Source of the DNA: a virus
Length of the DNA stretch: 29,453 nt
Reading direction: 5' to 3' (one strand)
Virus record (IMG/VR): IMGVR_UViG_3300025671_000352
Location: 1 to 29,453 of that record
Position 1 is the first letter of the stretch. Every line of letters starts with the position of its first letter. Positions 8,792-17,112 of this stretch are shown here, in pieces. The position numbers and the translations under genes were made by a program. The notes under the pieces were generated by a model. It had not been told where the DNA came from. It made no database searches and saw only the letters and a program-made list of their open reading frames with translations.

Positions 8792-9439
8792 TTAAACATA
8801 TCCAGAATTAGTTAATGCAATTACATATTCTTTATTTCTAGTTTTCTTTGCATTTAAAATGTATAATGCTTCCCAATTCTCTAGAATAGCATCTCCTTTA
8901 TCAGGATCAGGTTCAACTTTTCTTACTGATTTAATTTTATTTTCTTCTACTAATGCACAAATAAACTCATCAGTATTATCACTTAATGTAATATCGTATT
9001 CACTTTTAGCTAAATCAGATGTAAGTTTAAAGAAATATTTTTTATATTTATCATAATTAATTGGTGTTGGTCTATTATCTTCTGCAATATGTTCTGTAAC
9101 AGAAGTAACAAAAGCTTTTTCAGGTAAAAAACTAGGAGTTGAATTCCAATACCCACCAGTAATATAAACAAAACTAGTTTTACTCTCTATACAAAACAAT
9201 CTATGTGCAGAAGCAAATATATCATTAGCTAAAGTCTTATATTTTTCTCTTTGTAAACAACCTACTATAACTTTTTCATTTAAATACTCATGTGTAAATT
9301 CTTCAGAAAAAGCTGTGTGTTCATTTAATGATATAAAATCGTATAACGAATTTAATTGATTATACTTCTCAGTTAAATTATTTTCATCTTGATAACTATT
9401 TACTATAGTACCATTTGATAACGTATATCTGTATGCCAT
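8792..9439 (-). CDS. 215-aa hypothetical protein
   Basis: An acidic-to-neutral soluble protein beginning MAYRYTLSNGTIVNSYQDEN, with EYLNEKVIVGCLQREKYKTL, ESKTSFVYITGGYWNSTPSF, FFKLTSDLAKSEYDITLSDN and a C-terminal YVIALTNSGYV. It is mixed alpha/beta, with two Cys before residue 90 and a third in FICALVEEN, and no membrane segment. I do not recognise a family. Its place between the adhesin genes and the internal virion genes suggests a virion protein or an assembly chaperone. It ends with TAA immediately before the next ATG. Confidence 0.6.
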   Translation of the reverse strand: MAYRYTLSNGTIVNSYQDENNLTEKYNQLNSLYDFISLNEHTAFSEEFTHEYLNEKVIVGCLQREKYKTLANDIFASAHRLFCIESKTSFVYITGGYWNSTPSFLPEKAFVTSVTEHIAEDNRPTPINYDKYKKYFFKLTSDLAKSEYDITLSDNTDEFICALVEENKIKSVRKVEPDPDKGDAILENWEALYILNAKKTRNKEYVIALTNSGYV

Positions 9440-9446
9440 TTATTCC

Positions 9447-10925
9447 TCATATATAATTTGTTGCATCGCCAATAAGCAAAGTATTAACTCCAGTACCTGC
9501 TGCATTTATTTGAGCACTATCCCAAGCCCATTTACCTACAGTACTCCCTGCCGAATCACCAGTACTAAATCCAAAGAAGCTTCCACTAGTAGTTCTTGAA
9601 TGATAAGCTCCATACTCTACACCTATATAGCCTGCACGTATAGTTGTACTATCATGTCTAAGGATTCCTCCTCTATAGAAGTTCCAATAAGTAGAACGCC
9701 AAAAATAATCTCTCTCAGGACCTAAACAATTACCTTTAATTACTGGACCATCACACTCCGTTTCAATTTCTGTTCGAGAGACCTGTTGATGTCTTTGGGT
9801 TACTGTTGCATAATAAAACATTGGATTAGATGGCATAGTGTTTACTGTGATAGTATTATATTGATTAGGTGTTGCTTGAGTTGACCAAGTAGATACTGGT
9901 CCACTGGCATTTCTAGCACTTAATCCACTTCCAGTAAAAGTATTTGTTGCATCTGTTGGATGAGATACCGAAGTTATTTGCTTAACTATCAAAGGATTTT
10001 TTCTATTATCAAATGCAGCTGTGCCATCATCTTTAAATACTTTCATTCCAAATGTCTCACTACCTGTAACTGCTCTTGCATCTGCAAAAACTATTAGTTT
10101 AGGTATTTGAGCAGTACCATAAGATCCTGTGGGTTGATTTCCGCTTGATCCTGAAGTTGATACATAACCTTCTCTTTTTATTTTATAAAAAGCAAGTGAA
10201 GTCCATACTTGTGAAGCTTGATTAAAATCTTCAAGGTAACCTGCAGGGTTATCATAAATATGAGAGGGTTGATCTGTTCCATTGTTTTCAAAAGGATAAT
10301 ATGTAAATCCATCGGTATCAACAATACCTCCAGTACCTCCTACTGTATAATTAATTGGTAAAACACCATTAGTTGCTGTAACAAAAACTCGACCATCACT
10401 GTTAGCACCTACAAGAGGAACTACTGATCCATCCCATATCATTCTTACTCCAATATCTCCATTAAAGCTTGTGCCTTGTTTTATCGGTGTTGAACCAACA
10501 TGAAATAGTTCTGCATAGTAAGCACCTGATGCTGGAGTTGAACTAGCTGTTATTTGAGTTGGTGCTCCTGAATACTGTAAAGAAGAAAGTACTGATGTTA
10601 ATGATCCTGGAGATGGATTATCACCATTATCTACTATTGTAGGGTACGCTCCTTGAGTTATTAATTGTACTGTCCATGTATTTCCTGATTGACTAACCTT
10701 CTCAATAGCATAATATCTATCTGTAAAAGGGGTTGTAAAGAATGGTACTGGTATATAGTTACTGTTTAAAGTGAATGTATAAGTAAAACGAGTTATGCCT
10801 CCGTAATTAGCAGTTACAACAGAAATAGAAGGATTTGTAACTGTAACGTGATGATGTAGATTCCTCATGTCTGAGCTAATAAGAAATTCATTATTATTAT
10901 TTTTTATTGATAAACCAAAACTCAT
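9447..10925 (-). CDS. Tail adhesin-like protein
   Basis: A 492-aa beta-rich protein. The N-terminal domain (MSFGLSIKNNNNEFLISSDM, then LHHHVTVTNPSISVV and FTYTFTLNSNYIPVPFF) matches the layout of the preceding 109-aa protein. The middle is Gly/Ser/Thr-rich with SGAYYAELFHVGSTPI and FTYYPFENNGTDQP. The C-terminal portion is aromatic-rich (GPERDYFWRSTYWNFYRGGI, YIGVEYGAYHSRTTSGSFFG) and contains a short Cys pair (ETECDGPVIKGNCLGP). Aromatic surface and length suggest a receptor-binding tip. There is no S74 chaperone. I recognise the 'M-fGL-i-N---e-LIsS' N-terminus from marine phage tail proteins, but no defined function. Confidence 0.65.
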   Translation of the reverse strand: MSFGLSIKNNNNEFLISSDMRNLHHHVTVTNPSISVVTANYGGITRFTYTFTLNSNYIPVPFFTTPFTDRYYAIEKVSQSGNTWTVQLITQGAYPTIVDNGDNPSPGSLTSVLSSLQYSGAPTQITASSTPASGAYYAELFHVGSTPIKQGTSFNGDIGVRMIWDGSVVPLVGANSDGRVFVTATNGVLPINYTVGGTGGIVDTDGFTYYPFENNGTDQPSHIYDNPAGYLEDFNQASQVWTSLAFYKIKREGYVSTSGSSGNQPTGSYGTAQIPKLIVFADARAVTGSETFGMKVFKDDGTAAFDNRKNPLIVKQITSVSHPTDATNTFTGSGLSARNASGPVSTWSTQATPNQYNTITVNTMPSNPMFYYATVTQRHQQVSRTEIETECDGPVIKGNCLGPERDYFWRSTYWNFYRGGILRHDSTTIRAGYIGVEYGAYHSRTTSGSFFGFSTGDSAGSTVGKWAWDSAQINAAGTGVNTLLIGDATNYI

Positions 10926-11251
10926 TTTGCAAACACCAAAACATAAACTGTCCCTGATTGTATTGTGTATGTACCTGATACTGTTGTAGAACCTGAAGAA
11001 TTAATACCTGTAACCGTTACCGTTGTACCTGATACACTCACAGTAGGTAAAACAAATTGTTCATCTAAAGGTGGCTGATTAACAAACACAATAGCAGTCG
11101 ATATAGTAACTCCTGCAGGTAAAAAACTAAAGCTCTTAGTGACTGATTGCCCTTCTAATACTGGAAAGAAATCAACTTGTAATAATGTAGTATCATCTAG
11201 CGTAAACACTGGTTGTGAAGACGCATTTCTTACTTGTAATCCAACCGACAT
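10922..11251 (-). CDS. Small beta-rich tail protein, paralogue of the next gene's N-terminus
   Basis: A 109-aa protein starting MSVGLQVRNASSQPVFTLDD, followed by alternating hydrophobic and Ser/Thr residues (FFPVLEGQSVTKSFSFLPAG; VSVSGTTVTVTGINSSGSTT). The start parallels MSFGLSIKNNNNEFLISSDM of the following protein, so the two likely share an anchoring domain. Predicted all-beta, with no Cys and no membrane segment. The stop overlaps the next ATG by four bases (ATGA). Probably a virion component next to the tail tip. The precise role is not recognisable. Confidence 0.65.
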   Translation of the reverse strand: MSVGLQVRNASSQPVFTLDDTTLLQVDFFPVLEGQSVTKSFSFLPAGVTISTAIVFVNQPPLDEQFVLPTVSVSGTTVTVTGINSSGSTTVSGTYTIQSGTVYVLVFAK

Positions 11252-11261
11252 AAGTCCTCCT

Positions 11262-12461
11262 CTATGGTAAAAAGTTTAAACCTCCTAAAGCAACCCTTAA
11301 ATTACCGTTATCCCATACCTCAATTCTATTATGAACAGAATTAAGAAACATACCTGTAGCATTAGAAACAGCAGTGCCTGAAGTAGATGATGTAGGATCA
11401 ACTGAATAAATAGTAGGTCCACCAACAACAACAGAACTTGCTACTGCACCTCCACGAATATCTACGTTATTAAACTCAGCATCGCCACTGGCTCTTTGTA
11501 TTTGCCAACCACTACTTCCTGTTATGTAATTATCTGATTGTATATTTGTTCCAAAGTTTACTGAAGGTATAGGCGTATCAAATGTTATTGTAGGACTACC
11601 TGCTCCTGGAGCTTCACTTATTCTAAACCTTGATGACCAAAATAAAGCTGTTGTACTTGTTATATTAACTGTAACAGGTGTTGTTTGCCAATTAGTAGTG
11701 AGTCCTGTAAAAGCACCTGTTGTAAAGTTATAATCAGTTGCACTAGGTGTTCCTGGATTAGTTGTAGATGCTTGATTGTAGTAAACTAATCCTGATTCAA
11801 CTTCTGTTGCATCTACTCCGTCTTGAACAATCTTAACTGGAGTAGACCAAGTAAGACTCGAATCAATACCATCTGTTCCTACAACCGTTGCTATAGTTGT
11901 AACAATATAAACAGGATCAGAGCCTGAAGGAAACGCTTGTGACCATCCACCACTAGGGGGTGTCAATACCTTTGTAGTAAAGCTATAAGACCCACCTGTA
12001 GGTGTTGAAGGTAAAGTAGCTGATCTTAAGTATGCTTCAATAACAATAGAACTACTTCCATTAACAGAAAATATTTGAGGTGTTGACCAACTAGATGCTG
12101 CTATTATTTCTTGACCTACATTTGCAGCAATGTTTACTGTTATCACCCAAAGATAATCACCATTAACTATGCTTGGAGGTGATGTTTCCCAATTAGCAGA
12201 GCCAAACGGAGGTGATGTTGTAAATGTTGCTTGAGAATAGTTATAAGTTAAATCCTGAGTTAATGTAGCTGGTGCAGAAGCACTAGTAGTTCTTGTATAA
12301 AGATAAACTGTTGCTGCACTAAATCCACCTACACCAATTACTGTTCCTGCACTAGGATTAATGCTTGGACCAAGTAGTCCTTTATTAATTGCTTCGGTAA
12401 CTTGATTTGCCCATGAGTCTTGTGGGCTATCTCCTGTTATTGGTGGGCGAATAATACTCAT
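11262..12461 (-). CDS. Fibre or tail-tip protein with three beta modules
   Basis: A 399-aa protein. After the N-terminal MSIIRPPITGDSPQDSWANQ there are three related modules of 75-90 residues at about 45-134, 135-216 and 217-290. They have the pattern 'v-lY-Rt---P-tP----y-f-t------ppg-W---p-s---ylw-----a---g-----s-WstP--i'. Near residue 318 the sequence SGWQIQRASGDAEFNNVDIR resembles the C-terminal part of lambda-type tip proteins ('GW-i--dG-aeF-n--vRG'). It ends HNRIEVWDNGNLRVALGGLN. I infer a host-binding or tip fibre joined to the nozzle made by the gene before it. It starts in a TAATG overlap with that gene. Confidence 0.65.
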   Translation of the reverse strand: MSIIRPPITGDSPQDSWANQVTEAINKGLLGPSINPSAGTVIGVGGFSAATVYLYTRTTSASAPATLTQDLTYNYSQATFTTSPPFGSANWETSPPSIVNGDYLWVITVNIAANVGQEIIAASSWSTPQIFSVNGSSSIVIEAYLRSATLPSTPTGGSYSFTTKVLTPPSGGWSQAFPSGSDPVYIVTTIATVVGTDGIDSSLTWSTPVKIVQDGVDATEVESGLVYYNQASTTNPGTPSATDYNFTTGAFTGLTTNWQTTPVTVNITSTTALFWSSRFRISEAPGAGSPTITFDTPIPSVNFGTNIQSDNYITGSSGWQIQRASGDAEFNNVDIRGGAVASSVVVGGPTIYSVDPTSSTSGTAVSNATGMFLNSVHNRIEVWDNGNLRVALGGLNFLP

Positions 12462-14329
12462 TACCTGACTCCTCCTTTAAGTATCTCATACTGTAGTCCT
12501 GAAACATTCCATTCATTAGTTGCTGTTTCTGTTAGCTTATAATTTAAAAATCTTCCAGACTCTCTAATACCTATCTTATAATCACTGGCTACAACAAAGT
12601 TATTACTAACTCCTGTTGTTGGATCAACGTCACTTCCAGGATAATTACTTCCTTTAACGTTCATAGTTAATGTAGCATTAGCTCCTTCGACTTTCATTGC
12701 AATAGCTGAGAGAGTTTCAGTATCAAATTCAGGACTCATACCAAGTCTTTTTCTTTCTATAAAAGATTCATATGCTGTTGAGTCAACTAATGAATAAGTC
12801 TTATCCGCATACATTAACTCTGTACTGTAAGAAAACAACGGTACTCTTTCATTAGGATTATTAAGATAAGGAACTATATCTCCAGAAGTAATAGCACTTT
12901 GCATTCTCCTTATAGTCCAATTATTTAAACGATAATTCCAAATAAGACATTCATTAACTGTTGTACTGTTTCCTTTAGGGTAACATATCCATAGCTCATC
13001 TTTAGCTTGATACTTAAGTATAAATAGTTTTTGTTCATAAGCTTTATTTAAATTATCAATAAGATAACGTCTAACTCGACCATCGGCTACTGATTGTATT
13101 GATCCTGGATGACCTCCAAAGGCATACACATCATTACTACCTACTACAAAGTGACGACCATCATACTCTTGTACTGCCTCTAATGTTTGAGCACCATAAC
13201 TATCTGTAACTGTTGATACAGAAAATGGAATAGACGAACTACCTGTTTGTTCAAGTGAATGTATAGAGTTATTAGTATAGATATACATACGACCTTGTAG
13301 TTCAGCCATATCTTGTACAGTTCCTGTTGAAGAGAGAGTAAACTCATCAGCAGTATTAACACCTGCAGCAAATGGATTCCAATTAGCTGGTATAGAGCCT
13401 GGAGCTGCAACATCTGAAGTCCTTACGACACCTGCTAAACGTCTAACTATTGTTGTATTTGTGCTATCATATTCTGTAAGATTCCCAGCCACTAATAGAT
13501 TTTTATAAGCTCTAATAACTCCGCATCTGACTCTAACGATGTTGGTTGTATTTGCTTTAACAACAACTGTATCTCCGTTAACAATCATTGCTGAACTTGG
13601 AGTAATTATAGTTGTATTAGTATCTGCATCATTAGAGCAAGTAAAAGTATTTTGATTAGATCCACTTGAATCTGTTGAGTTACTTCCTAATGCAGTGAAC
13701 TTAGCAAAGTTTCTTATGGTGTTAGTTTCACTATTGATAATAGTTATTGTTGCTTCTTTCTTAGTAAAATCAATGAGTTGTCCTAAGTTGAAATCTAATG
13801 TTTGATTAGCAGAATCCCATACTGTAGAAGTTATTTCTTCATTAGCATAATACGAATCCCATCCTGGAAGATTATACATATTAAGATTAGATATATTTGT
13901 ATTTCCAGGAGTATCTTGAATGTATAAAGGTTTTTCAACTCCATTATTAATAATAAAGGTGAATCCACCATTAAATAAAGTATGTTGCCAAGTTCCTCCT
14001 TGGGGAATACTTGTTTTTAATGTCTTAGTTGTTTGTACACCATCATTTTTAATTGCAAAAATAGTATCAGTAGAACCATTATTAGTTACGACAATGTAGT
14101 AACCTGTACCTGCTCCTAAGTTTGGGTTATCCCAAAATGCTACGTATATAATATTATCAGAAAAAGGAGTAGTGATTGCTTCTTCACCTTCCATCTTTCG
14201 AACTGCACCATCTCTGAATCTAACATTAAGACAATCTGTAAAAATGTTTTGTGCAAGAGAAGCAGCAGGCATATCTTTGACAACACCTGCCGATGCGATA
14301 TCATTTATTGGTATGATTTGACTTGCCAT
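12461..14329 (-). CDS. Tail nozzle-like / DNA-stabilisation protein
   Basis: A 622-aa beta-rich protein. It starts MASQIIPINDIASAGVVKDM, then LAQNIFTDCLNVRFRDGAVRK and a series of beta-propeller-like segments (YVAFWDNPNLGAG, TLFNGGFTFIINNGVEKPLY, VRCGVIRAYKNLLVAGN, YDGRHFVVGSNDVYAFGG, LWICYPKGNST, ECLIWNYRLNNWTIR). This 'npndl-saGV--D-p---l--n-fsd--NvrFrdGav-k--G' N-terminus is what I associate with nozzle or tail-tube proteins of short-tailed phages such as SU10 and P22 gp10-like stabilisation proteins. It would form the distal channel below the adaptor. GGGAG lies upstream of the ATG, and the stop overlaps the next start (TAATG). Confidence 0.7.
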   Translation of the reverse strand: MASQIIPINDIASAGVVKDMPAASLAQNIFTDCLNVRFRDGAVRKMEGEEAITTPFSDNIIYVAFWDNPNLGAGTGYYIVVTNNGSTDTIFAIKNDGVQTTKTLKTSIPQGGTWQHTLFNGGFTFIINNGVEKPLYIQDTPGNTNISNLNMYNLPGWDSYYANEEITSTVWDSANQTLDFNLGQLIDFTKKEATITIINSETNTIRNFAKFTALGSNSTDSSGSNQNTFTCSNDADTNTTIITPSSAMIVNGDTVVVKANTTNIVRVRCGVIRAYKNLLVAGNLTEYDSTNTTIVRRLAGVVRTSDVAAPGSIPANWNPFAAGVNTADEFTLSSTGTVQDMAELQGRMYIYTNNSIHSLEQTGSSSIPFSVSTVTDSYGAQTLEAVQEYDGRHFVVGSNDVYAFGGHPGSIQSVADGRVRRYLIDNLNKAYEQKLFILKYQAKDELWICYPKGNSTTVNECLIWNYRLNNWTIRRMQSAITSGDIVPYLNNPNERVPLFSYSTELMYADKTYSLVDSTAYESFIERKRLGMSPEFDTETLSAIAMKVEGANATLTMNVKGSNYPGSDVDPTTGVSNNFVVASDYKIGIRESGRFLNYKLTETATNEWNVSGLQYEILKGGVR

Positions 14330-14351
14330 TTACTTCTCCCTTTGTTCTTTT

Positions 14352-16100
14352 CTAAGCACACTCTCTAATGCCAGTTGTTGGGTCGATAAAGCAAGCTTCA
14401 ACCTTGTCTTCTTCTTGAGCCACTTCCTCAACTTCGCTAGATACCTTCTCTTTTTCTTCCACGGTCTCGTTGAAGATTCCGAATCGTTTTCCATTAATAC
14501 GGAACGTAGTACACCCTTTCGCCCCACCTTTCCATGCATTAACATATACTTGTTTAAATGAATCATAGTCCACATCACCACTTACGTTACAGGTTTTTGA
14601 ACAGGCACTGTCAATATAGTGTTGAGCTAATAATAACACTTTAAGATGATCATTAACACTAATACTATCTGCAGTACGACCTTCTACTCCATGAGAGTAA
14701 GCGTAATCTTTTACGGTCTCGACAATCGGACCATCAAAAGTTTGTATAGTTCTATCATACTTATGACTAAAGACAGGTTCAATTCCTCCACTAACGTTAT
14801 CACCTATAATACTAATAGTACCTGTAGGTGCGATTGATGTAAGATGGCTATTACGTATTCCGTGTTCTCTTATAAGACTCTGTACAGAAGCTGGTAACGA
14901 CCTAATATAATTACTTTTAAGATAATCTTTTCTAAACAATGGAAAAGATCCTTTATCTTTTGCTAATAAAGCAGAGGCTTTATAGCAGTTATCTCTTAGA
15001 CATGCAAAGATTTTCTCTGCCCATGTCATAAATTCTTTTGATGCATATGGATAACCAAGCATTTCACCAGCATTTGCCATACCAGTAACACCTAATCCCA
15101 TACGTCTTTTATTCTTTGCTTCATCTTCTTGTGCTTTTAATGGATAGATAGTTCTATCAACGACATTATCCATGGCTCTCACAACTTCAGGTATATCTTT
15201 TTTAAATTGATCAAAGTTAAAAACATAACCACTACTATCTTTCTCAAGATATTTAGTCAGGTTAAATGATCCTAATAAACAAGCACCATAGGCTGGTAGT
15301 GGTTGTTCACCACAAGGATTAGTTGCATAGATCTCTTCACAATACCATAAGTTATTCATCTCTTTAATACGATCAATAAAGAGAACTCCAGGCTCTGCCC
15401 AATCCCAAGTCGAAGACATTATCTCATCCCATACCATTTGGGCTGAAAGAGTGCCACGATGCTCACCATTAAAGTAAAGGTCGTAGTCAGACCCACTGTC
15501 CAGAGCTTCCATAAATGCATCTGTAATCCCGACTGATATGTTAAACCCTGTAAGCTTATCATTATTACGTTTAGCTCGTACAAAGTCAAGTATATCAGGA
15601 TGGTCAATCCTAAGCACACCCATTTGTGCTCCTCTCCTGTGACCAGAACTAGCAATCGTTTGACACACTGCATCAAACACTTGCATAAAAGAAATAGGAC
15701 CACTAGACTTTGAATCGAGAGACTTAATATGATCGCCCCTAGGTCTGAGCTTACTAAAATCGTATCCAATGCCTCCTCCCTTTCTCATGGTCTCAGCAGC
15801 TTCACTTGCTCTCTGCATGATAGATTCCATGCTATCGTCTATATCGCCTGATACAAAACAATTATAAGCAGTAGTAATACGATCAGAGCCTATGGCTGAT
15901 TGTACTCGACCAGCAGGTAAGAATCTCATTTCTCCTAATATATCTTCTAGTACGAATCTATGTTCGTCTCCATCTGAAAGTGTTCTTGCTATCCTCTTTA
16001 TCTTATCATCGAAGGTCTCTCCCTTCTGTCTGTATTTCATTTCATCTATTTCTTGAGCGATGGTCATAGTTGGACCTTCGTAGTTTCTATTTCTTAGCAT
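14352..16100 (-). CDS. nrdJ: Class II (adenosylcobalamin-dependent) ribonucleotide reductase
   Basis: A 582-aa enzyme that reduces ribonucleotides to deoxyribonucleotides using a B12-derived radical. The key residues are all present: C81 (YNCFVSG) and C274 (YGACLLGSFNL) as the active-site redox pair, and N261-P-C263-G-E265 (NPCGEQPLP), in which C263 is the thiyl radical site. The phosphate-binding loop is SIAPTGTISIIG (422-433). C570 and C581 near the C-terminus likely regenerate the active site. The 11-residue gap between C263 and C274 fits class II enzymes. It lacks an obvious ATP-cone and is shorter than many bacterial NrdJ proteins. An AGAGGT precedes the ATG. It is the only clear metabolic gene here and sits between lysozyme and tail genes. 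Confidence 0.93.
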   Translation of the reverse strand: MLRNRNYEGPTMTIAQEIDEMKYRQKGETFDDKIKRIARTLSDGDEHRFVLEDILGEMRFLPAGRVQSAIGSDRITTAYNCFVSGDIDDSMESIMQRASEAAETMRKGGGIGYDFSKLRPRGDHIKSLDSKSSGPISFMQVFDAVCQTIASSGHRRGAQMGVLRIDHPDILDFVRAKRNNDKLTGFNISVGITDAFMEALDSGSDYDLYFNGEHRGTLSAQMVWDEIMSSTWDWAEPGVLFIDRIKEMNNLWYCEEIYATNPCGEQPLPAYGACLLGSFNLTKYLEKDSSGYVFNFDQFKKDIPEVVRAMDNVVDRTIYPLKAQEDEAKNKRRMGLGVTGMANAGEMLGYPYASKEFMTWAEKIFACLRDNCYKASALLAKDKGSFPLFRKDYLKSNYIRSLPASVQSLIREHGIRNSHLTSIAPTGTISIIGDNVSGGIEPVFSHKYDRTIQTFDGPIVETVKDYAYSHGVEGRTADSISVNDHLKVLLLAQHYIDSACSKTCNVSGDVDYDSFKQVYVNAWKGGAKGCTTFRINGKRFGIFNETVEEKEKVSSEVEEVAQEEDKVEACFIDPTTGIRECA

Positions 16101-16129
16101 ATTCTTACCTCTATTGTTAATGACGGACT

Positions 16130-16143
16130 GCCCCTTAAAGGGC
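16130..16143. other. Small inverted repeat between lysozyme and reductase genes
   Basis: In the only sizeable gap (16101-16153) the arms GCCC and GGGC flank a six-base AT loop. On the plus strand TTTT follows almost at once. On the minus strand, the transcribed one, there is no T-run after it, so it is not a convincing terminator for this operon. It could be chance or a weak structured leader ahead of the reductase gene. Confidence 0.2.
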
Positions 16144-16153
16144 GTTTTATATG

Positions 16154-16570
16154 CTAGTCTTGATACTCTCCAGTCTTTATCATTTGAGTAACTTCTTCTG
16201 CTCTACTACCTACTTGCTTAGCCCAATTTGAGTCTAGCATTTCAATAGCCGCAGTATCATAATCATGAGCTTCTAATGCAGCCATAGCCTTTTTAAACTT
16301 CATAGTAGTTCCTATGCCTACATTAAATACAAAGTTAATAAGAGCTTCTTGTCTTACTTCGTCTAGGTCATTATACCAAGGTATGTAATCATCCATAAGT
16401 TCTTTTGTTCTTTTTATGTCATTGAGTAGTAACATATCGATTTCTTCTTCAGACAATCCTACATCTTCTAGATTTCTTCCTACACCTATTGTCCATTTAT
16501 CCGAGGTACATTTGTAGAGTGTGTTCTTTACGCCTTCATGTCTTCTTAGTGTCTCTATAAGTTTACTCAT
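16154..16570 (-). CDS. Endolysin, T4-type lysozyme (GH24-like) with Glu-Cys-Thr triad
   Basis: A 138-aa muramidase that cleaves the glycan strands of peptidoglycan at the end of infection. The active-site region is LRRHEGVKNTLYKCTSDKWT followed by IGVGRNLEDVGLS. E12, C21 and T27 align with T4 lysozyme E11, D20 and T26, giving an E-8aa-C-5aa-T triad. Further family features are RQEALINFVFNVG, FKKAMAALEAHDYDTAA and NWAKQVGSRAEEVTQMIKTG. There is no signal peptide or membrane arrest segment, so release should depend on the holin upstream. A GAGG sequence precedes the ATG, inside the previous gene. Cys in place of Asp is a recognised variant and is compatible with activity. Confidence 0.92.
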   Translation of the reverse strand: MSKLIETLRRHEGVKNTLYKCTSDKWTIGVGRNLEDVGLSEEEIDMLLLNDIKRTKELMDDYIPWYNDLDEVRQEALINFVFNVGIGTTMKFKKAMAALEAHDYDTAAIEMLDSNWAKQVGSRAEEVTQMIKTGEYQD

Positions 16571-16824
16571 GCCTTCCTCGCTTTAGTTATTTTCTTTTTA
16601 GCTGCAGGAGTGTTTGCTGCAAACTGTTTACCTTTTTTAATAGCCGATCTTTTTGCCCTAGTGGTTGCAGCGTGTTCAGTTGCTGTGAGAGACTTAACAG
16701 CTGAAGCTGGCATATAACGCTCGCCAGTAGCGTTCTTACCTTGGATAGAATTCTTCCCACTTTTAGTTCTCCATTTTTGTTTTGTCCATTTCTTTAGACT
16801 TTTTTGTTGTTTAGTTAATGCCAT
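16567..16824 (-). CDS. Small basic conserved protein (LKKWTKQKWRTKSGK motif)
   Basis: An 85-aa protein with very high Lys/Arg content. It starts MALTKQQKSLKKWTKQKWRT, then GKNATGERYMPASAVKSLTA, TRAKRSAIKKGKQF and a Lys/Ala-rich tail. The pattern 'SLKkWTkqkWrTKSGk-S ... geRYlP--A---L---e-aattraKr---k-GKQF' is familiar from phage genomes, usually beside the preceding SARK-motif protein, and has no established function. The pair of adjacent basic proteins may bind DNA or RNA together. It starts at the stop of the preceding gene and its 3' end overlaps the lysozyme start by four bases. Confidence 0.7.
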   Translation of the reverse strand: MALTKQQKSLKKWTKQKWRTKSGKNSIQGKNATGERYMPASAVKSLTATEHAATTRAKRSAIKKGKQFAANTPAAKKKITKARKA

Positions 16825-17039
16825 TACGACTTGTATCCTCCTCCTTTAGCCTTATACTCCTTGGCTACCATCTGCATTTTCCTTGCAGATATCTGTCCAG
16901 GCTTACCGCCTTTATTTCCTGCAAGTATTCTTGTATAGATGCTTTTACGTAGCCCAGGCTTTGTATAATTACCTGAAGAATTAACTGTCGATGTCTTTCC
17001 CTTCTTCAAAGGTACTTTCTTTTTTCCATTCATAATCAT
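16824..17039 (-). CDS. Small basic conserved protein (GGKPGQISARKMQM motif)
   Basis: A 71-aa strongly basic protein. It has the N-terminal KKVPLKKGKTSTVNSSGNYT, then KPGLRKSIYTRILAG, then the conserved NKGGKPGQISARKMQMVAKE and the C-terminal YKAKGGGYKS. Proteins with 'YT-PgLR--i---i-ag-KGGkpGQ-SARKaq-va--Yk--GGGY' occur in many phages and some large viruses. DUF5872 is the label that comes to mind, but I am not certain of it. The charge suggests nucleic acid binding or packaging with DNA, which is inference. Translation can start at 17039 or at the Met two codons later, with AAGGAG just upstream. Confidence 0.7.
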   Translation of the reverse strand: MIMNGKKKVPLKKGKTSTVNSSGNYTKPGLRKSIYTRILAGNKGGKPGQISARKMQMVAKEYKAKGGGYKS

Positions 17040-17112
17040 CAGTCTCCTTATGGCAAATACAATTACATTCTTCTAAATCACATTCATATAATGCACAAGT
17101 TTCACATCTCAT
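16981..17112 (-). CDS. 43-aa six-cysteine miniprotein, possible metal-binding
   Basis: A very small frame starting in an ATGA overlap with the 77-aa gene. It begins MRCETCALYECDLEECNCIC followed by HKETDDYEWKK. Cysteines sit at 3, 6, 11, 16, 18 and 20, with His 21 and an acidic remainder, a density that suggests zinc or iron-sulfur binding. Its last 59 bases overlap, in another frame, the start of the next gene. The start junction and Cys spacing favour a real gene, and without it there would be a 69-base untranslated gap in an otherwise gapless region. The next gene's AAGGAG ribosome-binding sequence lies inside it. No family recognised. Confidence 0.6.
   Translation of the reverse strand: MRCETCALYECDLEECNCICHKETDDYEWKKESTFEEGKDIDS

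Noticed and set aside
14330-14581. Basic 83-codon frame overlapping the end of the reductase gene in another frame
   Set aside because: It lies almost wholly over the conserved C-terminal part of NrdJ. Its Lys/Arg content follows from the Glu/Lys-rich codons read out of frame, and no start signal is evident.
16130-16148. Hairpin followed by TTTT as a rho-independent terminator
   Set aside because: The T-run is on the plus strand, which has no genes. For the transcribed minus strand no T-run follows and the stem is only four to five pairs.
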